Positions 1 through 6,282 of a stretch of 9,679 nt of DNA are shown in pieces. The DNA comes from CAYVTV01 sp964563105 (GTDB lineage Bacteria; Bacteroidota; Bacteroidia; Bacteroidales; GCA-2748055), in the NCBI GenBank assembly GCA_964563105.1, contig CAZLXM010000118.1, forward strand, positions 1 through 9,679, in the 5' to 3' direction. The notes beneath the pieces were generated by a model. The model searched no databases, was not told the origin of the DNA, and worked only from the letters and a program-made list of their open reading frames with translations. Both the position numbers and the translations under genes were made by a program. How positions within the stretch are numbered: position 1 is the stretch's first letter; each line of letters begins with the position of its first letter.

Positions 1-259
1 TCAAAGAACAAAGAAATTTATTTAGTTAATAAATTTTAACGCATCAGTAGTAAATATAAATATTAAATTTTAGTTTTTACAGATTAAAAGTACCCAAAAG
101 GAAATTTTGACCTGAGAAATATCATCCTGATATTCAGAGCGGGTTCCCTTTAAAATTTGGATAATAATAAGTTTTAAAACTTATTAGGTTATTAACTTTA
201 AAAGTAAATTTAAATTTTGCTAAAATTAATTATTTATTAACAATATTGAATTAATTAAA
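1..259. other. AT-rich intergenic region downstream of the oxidoreductase gene
   Basis: No convincing gene is visible here. The first 39 bases are open in plus frame 1 and end in TAA at 37-39 (reading SKNKEIYLVNKF), which could be the tail of a plus-strand gene, but 12 codons are too few to judge. Around 85-155 the sequence is less AT-rich than its flanks and holds a small 7-bp hairpin (118-124 with 128-134, loop TCC). A perfect 22-bp palindrome is listed separately. No clear intrinsic terminator with a T-tract was found for the minus-strand gene ending at 260. Confidence 0.5.
165..186. repeat. 22-bp perfect palindrome
   Basis: The two 11-base halves (TAATAAGTTTT and AAAACTTATTA) are exact reverse complements with no spacer. 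It lies 74 bases past the stop of the oxidoreductase gene. It could be a weak terminator stem, although no clean T-tract follows on either strand, or a binding site for a dimeric regulator of a gene to the left. In such AT-rich DNA a shorter palindrome would be unremarkable; 22 uninterrupted bases is longer than expected. Confidence 0.6.
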
Positions 260-1711
260 TTATACTTTATCGGGCACCACATAAGGTTTTCGGTATACCC
301 GTGTAAGGAGAGTATCAGCTTCAGGGTCATTTATGAATTTTTCATGTTCATTTATAAATGTCAGGCTGCGCCCAACCCGGTACGATATATTTGCGAGCAA
401 TGGAAGTGCTGATGAATAAAAGCCTTCATGAATTTCGGATTTTAATACTTCCTTATTACCTGCACGAAGAGCATCAATAAAGTTAGTAAAAATAGAATCA
501 CTTTGATTTGCAGGACTGACAGTTGCCTGGGCAAAAGGTTCGGTTTCCCGTCTGCGATAGGCTTTCCAGGTCTTGTTACCAATTTCAAGCCAGCCTTCAG
601 TTCCAAAAAACATGGTTCGGGCATCGCTTCCAAGTGATCCTTCAAAATATGTATACCGGTCACGGGTTTCCATTTGAATTAATTTCCCGTCAGCGTATTT
701 GAATATAGATGATTGAATGTTGGGTGTTTCCTGTATCGTTTTATCATGCCCGTATGTTTCAACACCTCCGTATCCCATTGTCCCCGGGGTACATTTACCT
801 GGCTGACATTCATCCTGGTTAAATCCATAAATACCACCGGAAGAGTGTATTTCAACCGGATGTTCATGTTTGTTAAGTCCCCAGCGTGCAATATCAAGAT
901 TGTGGGGGCCTGTATTTCCAGTATCCCCATTACCGGTATCCCAATACCAATGCCAGTTATAATGAGTTTTCTTTTCATTGTAAGGACGATAGGGTGCAGG
1001 GCCCAGCCAAAGATCATAATGAAATGTCGAAGGTGGGGTACTGTCTTTAGACATGCCGTATGAATCCCGTATTTTAAAGCAAAGTGCACGTGCCATATAT
1101 ACTTCACCAATCCCGCCATCATGCAGAAATTTGACAGCTTCAATAATATGATTGAAGGCACGGGACTGAAATCCAACCTGCATCAGTAGATTATATTTAC
1201 GAGATGCTTCAATCATTTTCCTGCCTTCCCATATATTGTGGGATGCCGGTTTTTCCACATAAACATGTTTTCCTGCCTGACATGCCCATATTGCTGCCAG
1301 GGCGTGCCAGTGATTAGGAGAGGCAATTGCAACAGCATCAACATCTTTATATTCCAATACTTTACGAAAATCCCATTCAATGGAGGGCTTAACTTTTGTC
1401 TTATCAAAAACTTTTTTCAACTGAGCTTCAAAAAGTAACTCATCAACATCACAAAGTACCCTTAAGTTTACATTATGGCTGTCTTTCATATTGCACCATT
1501 GGTTGATATGATGACTACCCTGTGTACGAATGCCCATTAATGCCAAATTAATCCTGTCATTGGAACCAATTATTGAAGCGTAACTTTTAGCACTGAAGCC
1601 TAAACCACCAATTGCAAGACCTGTTGCACCAACTGCCGCTTTTTTTATAAACTCCCGGCGTTGTTTAAAAGTATTTCGTTTCACCGATTTTGATTTTTTT
1701 TTAGGGTTCAT
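260..1711 (-). CDS. Tat-exported Gfo/Idh/MocA family oxidoreductase
   Basis: This is a predicted NAD(P)-dependent sugar oxidoreductase of 483 residues. The leader has a lysine-rich stretch, then a twin-arginine motif (QRREFIKK, about 17-24), a hydrophobic Ala/Gly segment (25-40) and a likely cleavage near SYA-S (about 45), so it should be exported folded with its cofactor. The Rossmann domain begins at INLALMGIRTQG (54-65), a variant of GxGxxG. EKP at 153-155 carries the lysine typical of the family, and GPHNLDIARW (268-277) supplies the His/Asp seen at the active site of relatives. Length and C-terminal half fit the long secreted Bacteroidota/Planctomycetes forms. The substrate cannot be read from sequence; some relatives (GH109) use NAD for glycoside hydrolysis. 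The ATG lies in the last arm of a repeat array and is followed by a run of nine A. It is the last gene of the minus-strand cluster. Confidence 0.92.
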   Translation of the reverse strand: MNPKKKSKSVKRNTFKQRREFIKKAAVGATGLAIGGLGFSAKSYASIIGSNDRINLALMGIRTQGSHHINQWCNMKDSHNVNLRVLCDVDELLFEAQLKKVFDKTKVKPSIEWDFRKVLEYKDVDAVAIASPNHWHALAAIWACQAGKHVYVEKPASHNIWEGRKMIEASRKYNLLMQVGFQSRAFNHIIEAVKFLHDGGIGEVYMARALCFKIRDSYGMSKDSTPPSTFHYDLWLGPAPYRPYNEKKTHYNWHWYWDTGNGDTGNTGPHNLDIARWGLNKHEHPVEIHSSGGIYGFNQDECQPGKCTPGTMGYGGVETYGHDKTIQETPNIQSSIFKYADGKLIQMETRDRYTYFEGSLGSDARTMFFGTEGWLEIGNKTWKAYRRRETEPFAQATVSPANQSDSIFTNFIDALRAGNKEVLKSEIHEGFYSSALPLLANISYRVGRSLTFINEHEKFINDPEADTLLTRVYRKPYVVPDKV

Positions 1712-1751
1712 CAGAAAATAATTGTGTTATGTTATTGTTAATTACGTCGTT

Positions 1752-1816
1752 CTGATGGAACCCCCAGATATTTTCATTCTCTTGTTGTGAACGATAGTTC
1801 ATGGGGGTTTCATCAG
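1752..1816. repeat. Hairpin of repeat unit A (15-bp arms, 35-base loop)
   Basis: CTGATGGAACCCCCA (1752-1766) pairs with TGGGGGTTTCATCAG (1802-1816) at 14 of 15 positions. Compared with the second hairpin, the C1763-G1805 pair has become T-A, a compensatory change. This hairpin is nearer the oxidoreductase start codon. Confidence 0.8.
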
Positions 1817-1853
1817 AAAATATTTTAGTTATATTATTGTTGTTCACGTCGTT

Positions 1854-1918
1854 CTGATGGAACCTCCAGATATTTTCATTTTCTTGTTGTGAACGATAGT
1901 ACATGGAGGTTTCATCAG
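1854..1918. repeat. Hairpin of repeat unit B (15-bp arms, 35-base loop)
   Basis: CTGATGGAACCTCCA (1854-1868) pairs with TGGAGGTTTCATCAG (1904-1918) at 14 of 15 positions, the single mismatch being the same as in the first hairpin. T1865 and A1907 pair where the other copy has C and G. The arms also share CTGATG/CATCAG ends with the neighbouring hairpin, so CATCAGAA (1811-1818) can alternatively pair with TTCTGATG (1852-1859). Confidence 0.8.
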
Positions 1919-2069
1919 TCAATATAAAATTAATAAATATGATTCTTATTGATAAGTTTAAATCTCCCTGCGAATGTATATCCACTTTCCAGGAGTACCT
2001 GTCAGATAGTTTTTATAATATCATATAATTATTGAATATTTTTCATATTTTATAAATCTGCAATTTATT

Positions 2070-2088
2070 TGTTTTTACGGAAAAAACA
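2070..2088 (-). terminator. Possible weak hairpin terminator after the beta-propeller gene
   Basis: TGTTTTT (2070-2076) and AAAAACA (2082-2088) form a 7-bp stem around a 5-base loop, 8 bases past the stop codon of the gene ending at 2097. The stem is almost all A-T and is not followed by a clean T-tract on the minus strand, so termination would be inefficient at best. The remaining bases to 1986 are AT-rich with nothing recognisable. Confidence 0.25.
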
Positions 2089-2096
2089 TTTTGTAA

Positions 2097-3530
2097 TTAA
2101 GAATCAAGGCGAATTCTGGCATAGTTTATAACATTTCGACTGTATGCAACATTACCATAAAGGTCAATATAGTTTGAGGGAGCTGATCCGGCGCGTGTAG
2201 TTGCAGTAAAGAAATTAATAAATGGCCTTTTTAAATTAAGGCTTAGTTGTTCTTTGATTTTGCCTTTTGGTGATAACAGTAAAAGACGATTTTCCAAAGA
2301 TGACCTTTTTTGTTTTTCATTTTTACCTACAGTGCATATCACATATAGATTATTTTTTGGAGTAACATGAAAACGTGCAGTAACGGGAACTTCATCATTT
2401 TCTCCTTCCCTGGATACTATAAGGTCTTTACGTAAAATGACCTTTCCATTTCTGAATATAGCATAATTAAGAGAATTAGATTGTTTTGCCTGTGGGAAAA
2501 ACTTTTCTCTCAGGCGTTCATCAATAGCCCTTTCTTTCCATAACAAATGAACATTTCCGTTTTCTTCTGTCCATAAATCAAGGGGATCTATCCATCCACA
2601 TGTTTCTTCCCTGCTTGAAATCTCAATCCATGGATGAAATTTTCCGGTAGTGATATCATCAGACCAGGTAAAAAATAATCTTCTGAAATCATAATCCCAG
2701 TCTGCTCCTGTTATTTCCTTTTTAAAATCTCTCCATGCTTTTTTGGGTTCAATTATATCACTTACACCAAGAAAATACACTGATTTGTTCTTTAATCCAA
2801 CGGTAGGATAACAAATACGGATCGGCTGAGGCTTTTCATATTCAGATCCCCATGGCCATTCTAATTTTCCCTGTGCAGACCATTTCCCTGAAGAATCATA
2901 AAATGCCCATTCAGCATGAGTATAACCAATATTTTGAAATAATATGAGTTCCCCTTTTGCGCCATCTGCGGCAAAACTTCTGTAAGAGTGTTCTGTAAAT
3001 GGTGGTTTACCTTCCCAAATCGGAGTAATTATTTCAGGAGGGCTTTGAATATTCTGAGAATTATATATATAAATTTCAGGCCGTGCAGGGCCATTTCTTT
3101 CATTCATTCCCGTAATCGTCGGGTTTGCTGAAAGAAAGACTTTCCCATTGTGAAATATAGCCATAGGGCTTGGTTCACGCGTGCGATTTTCAGAATCGGA
3201 ATATACATTTTTCCAACCTTTTGGGGTCCTCTCAAATAACATCCAGCTGCAATTATTAAGAGGGATCCAGTTGGGATTTGTCTCCAGTCCGCTTGCAATT
3301 ACATTGTCGCCAATCCTGACTATACATGTTGAGCCCTTACACCACATAGGGCCAGCCCCGTTATCAGCAGGAATATAGGAATAAACTTCTTCTTCCAGTT
3401 CTACTGTAGCTCTTATAGCTGCGAAAGATGAATGAGGCAGACCTTTATTTACTTCAAGGGCATCAAAATTTCTAAGGGAAAAACCAGTTAAAGCCATAAG
3501 GCTGTTTTTAATAACATCTCTTCTTTTCAT
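2097..3530 (-). CDS. Predicted exported beta-propeller (BNR/sialidase-fold-like) protein, function unknown
   Basis: This 477-residue protein starts with KRRDVIK (2-8) and a short hydrophobic stretch (about 9-19), a Tat-like leader. The rest is a series of aromatic, turn-rich strand repeats, for example IFHNGKVFLS (125-134), ILFQN (196-200), VYFLGVSD (251-258), LFFTWSDDITTGKFHPWIE (285-303), VHLLWKERAIDERLREKFF (327-345) and IFRNGKVIL (358-366). These fit the blades of a six- or seven-bladed propeller, as in BNR-repeat proteins. No complete sialidase Asp box set or arginine triad was recognised. H181, H205, R238 and Y241 lie in well-formed segments (TEHSYR, YTHAEW, RICYP) and could be catalytic if it is a propeller-type uronate lyase, but that is speculation from context. 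It sits between the RIFT-barrel and oxidoreductase genes. Confidence 0.75.
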   Translation of the reverse strand: MKRRDVIKNSLMALTGFSLRNFDALEVNKGLPHSSFAAIRATVELEEEVYSYIPADNGAGPMWCKGSTCIVRIGDNVIASGLETNPNWIPLNNCSWMLFERTPKGWKNVYSDSENRTREPSPMAIFHNGKVFLSANPTITGMNERNGPARPEIYIYNSQNIQSPPEIITPIWEGKPPFTEHSYRSFAADGAKGELILFQNIGYTHAEWAFYDSSGKWSAQGKLEWPWGSEYEKPQPIRICYPTVGLKNKSVYFLGVSDIIEPKKAWRDFKKEITGADWDYDFRRLFFTWSDDITTGKFHPWIEISSREETCGWIDPLDLWTEENGNVHLLWKERAIDERLREKFFPQAKQSNSLNYAIFRNGKVILRKDLIVSREGENDEVPVTARFHVTPKNNLYVICTVGKNEKQKRSSLENRLLLLSPKGKIKEQLSLNLKRPFINFFTATTRAGSAPSNYIDLYGNVAYSRNVINYARIRLDS

Positions 3531-3587
3531 AATGAGTATTTTTAAATGATAAAAAGAATGAACTATTTGTAGAAAATATTCTTTATT

Positions 3588-3689
3588 TTAACTTTTTGTT
3601 TCATGTTCTTTATTACAGCACCCCGGATCATTATGCAGACCACCCGCCTGTTTCAATTTGACTGCCATAATAGCCTCATTAAAACTGTT
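3588..3689 (-). other. In-frame 33-codon continuation beyond the stop of the RIFT-barrel gene
   Basis: After the TAA at 3690-3692 the same minus-strand frame stays open for 33 codons and then ends in TAA (3588-3590). It begins NSFNEAIMAVKLKQAGG, which reads like an amphipathic helix, and continues LHNDPGCCNKEHETKS. Its base and codon use (GGT, CTG, CCG, GCG) resemble the genes, unlike the AT-rich spacer beyond it. It may be the original C-terminus cut off by a nonsense change or sequencing error, a readthrough extension, or a separate 26-codon ORF from the ATG at 3666-3668. Confidence 0.45.
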
Positions 3690-6218
3690 TTATTTATTTC
3701 CGTTGATGTACAAATTTATTGCCTCAGGTGAGCCGTACATATTTGTTGAGTATGATTTTCCTAAACCTGGCGCAGATTTTGGAACCTGTAAAAGACGGGA
3801 AAATTTATTTTCCCATGCCTTTCTAAATATCCGCATTTGTTCCGGGTCTAAATCTTTGTTAATTTGTAAGTTGTTAACTACTGACATTATTATTGTTCCT
3901 CCCTGACCAATTGAATTAATTGTGGCAGGACAGGAGGTATAGCGCCATCCGCCTTTCTGTTCATTCCATGTATCATTATTAAAATGTGCAACTCCGAGGG
4001 AAATGCTTAAGGGTATTCTTTCATCCCCTGTTAAGCGATAATAATAACTCAAACCATTAAGTCTGATTGAGGATATAAAAGTTGCTTCACCCACATGTGA
4101 AAGTAAACCTTTATTTCTTTCAGTTACAGGGACACAGTTACAATGTCCCCAGGGAAGACTGTATAACCATCCTCCACAGTTCGGGTTCTGTTCTTCAAGA
4201 GCATCATCGGCAATTTTTTTCATTGCTTTCAAACATCGTTCTGAGGGCTCAACTTTATAAACACCGGCCAAAGCAAGCATAGTCCAACCATTTACCCTGC
4301 CGCAATGACTACTGTTTTTAAATTTAAAAAGTCCGTCTTCAGTTAGTCTCATTAGATTATCCCCTATACGGTCAAGTGTTTCTTTTACCCACAGGTCTCC
4401 CGTAAGCAGGTAATATTGTGCCATACCAAGAGTAAAGATATGCCCTAAATTAAATGGATCAAGACATAAATAGGGATTAGGAGTGTCCCCGATATTTAAA
4501 TTTACATAAAGCTCTTTTATTTTTTCAACAGGATGAAAACCCCCGACATGCCCGATACTATGTTCATGGACCATTCCAGGCCTTGAAGGATATGCTTTTG
4601 ATTCCCAGCGTGAGAAATATTTTCTTAGTTCATCATTTAGGGAATGAACTACATCTACTTCGGCGAAATGACGTGCGGACTCTGCCCCAACATAAAAATA
4701 TTTTGGGTCGCCTGTCCGGGCAAATTGAATAAGAATATGTAAAGGAGTGTCATATTCGTGATTTCCCCAGTTAACACCGCGTTCTCCCCACCAATCACCC
4801 CAGTTCATTGCACCATAATCCCGTTGTTCGCGAATCGAATTGCAATAACCTTCGAATAAATTTTCTGCCCATGTATCATATTCCTGCATACCTTTACTGC
4901 CAGCCGGTGCGATAAATCCCCATTCTCCGGTTGCAATCGCCTGCTGTGGATCTGCTGCTGCTATGAGAGGGTTGCTTATTGAACGGGAAAGTTCTTCTCC
5001 GCTTCCCGAAATATCCATCCATATTTGCCATCGGCGACTTTGTCCCTCACGCAAACGGTAACAATTTCCTTCAAATAAATAATCATATTTGTACCATGGT
5101 CCCATATGTGAAAAAGCTCCCGCTTTGAAATAAGGGAATAAGCCTAACTTCAAAACATTATTTCCAGCTTCAAGGCTTTTTGGCCATTGTTGCCAGAAAT
5201 CCCGTAAAGTAAATGCTACCTTACCCATGGGATCTTCAGCTTCCATCCAGCCGGGTGCTTTTGTCCCTTTACCTTCAGCTCCTTCCAGACGATATTGCCC
5301 GTCATCTATCTGTAATAAACGTACTGATTGGCCGTTTGCCATAATGCCTTTAAATCCGGGCTGCCCGCCAATAAATACATTTTTCAGCCCTTTCAATGAT
5401 ACAAACTCCAAACTTAAATCCTGTAAGCTGGTAATCATATCGTTATCAGCATTTACAATAATCTGGGGTTCCAGGAATATCTGAGTTAAACCTGCAAACA
5501 CTGAAGCACGCAGACGAAAATCAACAATACGCAAGCCCTGTGGATCACGAAAAGACCCTTTTAAAATCAGGGTAGAACGCATTTTTCCGGCAGTTTCAAT
5601 TTCCATGCTTTCTGCAATAGCCTCACAGCGAATGCCCTGTTTGTTTTTCATAACTAACCTTATATCATATCGGTCTGATACTCTGAGCAATGCTCCGGCA
5701 ACTGTTTTAAGCTCTGCCTTACCTGAACTTACTAATAATTTACTCCCGCGGGATACTTTTACCGGAACTGAAGGTTGCACATCTTTGTAACGACTATCCC
5801 ATACCAGACGAAAATTATCTGTTTGTCCTGCACGGGGACCTGCCTGAAAATCCAACAGTACCCATCGTGCACTTCCGTCTTTCCATTGAGCTAATACTTC
5901 CCATTGACACGGAACGGCTTTGTTATTACTGTCCAGCAACCTGAAACGGCTGCCCTCAGGTGCTGATCCTTCCGGAATAGGGACTCCGCCTGAAACCATT
6001 CGTTTCCCGGTAAGACCAGCCATCTCACTGACACTGATGTCCATGTGAGTTTGATCCGATACGGAACCTTCATCAGAGGAGAGAGGAAACATTGCTGTTA
6101 GAAAAAACCAGAGAAAGATTATTAATGGTAAGAGTAAGAATATTATCAGGAAATTGGATTTTGATATAATAGTCTTTTTATTTATTTTAATTATTGAAAT
6201 GCCTGATAATTGTTTCAT
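3690..6218 (-). CDS. Membrane-anchored RIFT-barrel/alpha-toroid protein, exo-rhamnogalacturonan lyase-like (PcRGLX/YetA, PL26-like)
   Basis: This 842-residue protein has a basic N-terminus and a strong hydrophobic segment (about 23-43), probably an uncleaved anchor. The first extracellular domain (about 58-140) has the features of RIFT-barrel proteins related to exo-rhamnogalacturonan lyase: a GVPIPEG segment (78-84), then WEVLAQWKDGSARWVLLDF (106-124). A beta-rich second domain follows (about 150-420). The C-terminal half is an alpha-helical toroid with MNWGDWWGERGVNWGNHEYD (471-490) and a His-rich HEHSIGHVGGFH (551-562), the likely cleft. Relatives include PL26 enzymes, which release unsaturated disaccharides from rhamnogalacturonan, and many untested proteins; enzymatic activity here is inferred. 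The next gene upstream ends 64 bases away. The stop codon may be premature, since the frame continues for 33 codons. Confidence 0.82.
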   Translation of the reverse strand: MKQLSGISIIKINKKTIISKSNFLIIFLLLPLIIFLWFFLTAMFPLSSDEGSVSDQTHMDISVSEMAGLTGKRMVSGGVPIPEGSAPEGSRFRLLDSNNKAVPCQWEVLAQWKDGSARWVLLDFQAGPRAGQTDNFRLVWDSRYKDVQPSVPVKVSRGSKLLVSSGKAELKTVAGALLRVSDRYDIRLVMKNKQGIRCEAIAESMEIETAGKMRSTLILKGSFRDPQGLRIVDFRLRASVFAGLTQIFLEPQIIVNADNDMITSLQDLSLEFVSLKGLKNVFIGGQPGFKGIMANGQSVRLLQIDDGQYRLEGAEGKGTKAPGWMEAEDPMGKVAFTLRDFWQQWPKSLEAGNNVLKLGLFPYFKAGAFSHMGPWYKYDYLFEGNCYRLREGQSRRWQIWMDISGSGEELSRSISNPLIAAADPQQAIATGEWGFIAPAGSKGMQEYDTWAENLFEGYCNSIREQRDYGAMNWGDWWGERGVNWGNHEYDTPLHILIQFARTGDPKYFYVGAESARHFAEVDVVHSLNDELRKYFSRWESKAYPSRPGMVHEHSIGHVGGFHPVEKIKELYVNLNIGDTPNPYLCLDPFNLGHIFTLGMAQYYLLTGDLWVKETLDRIGDNLMRLTEDGLFKFKNSSHCGRVNGWTMLALAGVYKVEPSERCLKAMKKIADDALEEQNPNCGGWLYSLPWGHCNCVPVTERNKGLLSHVGEATFISSIRLNGLSYYYRLTGDERIPLSISLGVAHFNNDTWNEQKGGWRYTSCPATINSIGQGGTIIMSVVNNLQINKDLDPEQMRIFRKAWENKFSRLLQVPKSAPGLGKSYSTNMYGSPEAINLYINGNK

Positions 6219-6282
6219 CTTAAATAATGGTTTGTTATTTATTTTTGTTTAGACACGATCAAACTGTAAATTCTTTGATTAC

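Larger units (their letters stand above)
1707..1918. repeat. Tandem array of two 102-bp units with palindromic arms
   Basis: Unit A (1707-1808) and unit B (1809-1910) are direct repeats with 11 mismatches by eye, followed by a partial third start (TTCATCAG, 1911-1918). Each unit boundary falls in an arm of an inverted repeat, so the array forms two consecutive hairpins. The array lies directly upstream of, and runs into, the start codon of the oxidoreductase gene. No copy is present elsewhere in the window. It may be a palindromic mobile or REP-like element, or a duplicated 5' leader structure. Confidence 0.9.
1701..1985 (-). other. Open leader frame made largely of two 34-codon repeats (doubtful gene)
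   Basis: This minus-strand frame starts with GTG and stays open for 94 codons because the 102-bp DNA repeat is a multiple of three without a stop. Its product would hold two 34-residue copies beginning DETSMYYRSQQENEN and DETPMNYRSQQENEN, differing at six positions. Its TAA (1701-1703) overlaps the oxidoreductase start, so that ATGAACCCTAA contains both signals, an arrangement that could couple translation. There is no recognisable domain or signal peptide, and about half of the eleven base differences alter amino acids, which argues against selection on a protein. I think the repeat structure explains the frame better than a real gene does. Confidence 0.2.

Noticed and set aside
713..1063. 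Plus-strand open frame inside the oxidoreductase gene
   Set aside because: It is antisense to a clearly conserved protein and encodes no recognisable domain; it is a shadow frame.
1707..1918. Hammerhead ribozyme suggested by CTGATGA followed by a stem
   Set aside because: The hammerhead core needs GAAA right after stem II and an accompanying cleavage triplet flanked by stems I and III. Here the second arm is followed by CCATCAG, and CTGATG itself is base-paired.
1707..1918. CRISPR array
   Set aside because: There are only two full 102-bp direct repeats, with no short repeats separated by unique spacers and no cas genes.
3666..3668. Independent small gene starting at this ATG
   Set aside because: It would be 26 codons without a ribosome-binding signal, and it lies in the same frame as the preceding long gene, so a C-terminal continuation is the simpler reading.
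3658..3906. Plus-strand open frame across the end of the RIFT-barrel gene
   Set aside because: It overlaps a long well-supported minus-strand gene in antisense, and its composition reflects that gene.
6260..6268. CAAACTGTA as a minus-strand promoter for the RIFT-barrel gene
   Set aside because: It reads TACAGTTTG on the minus strand, with three instead of two bases between TA and TTTG, and no -33 element was seen. The 64-base gap also fits co-transcription.
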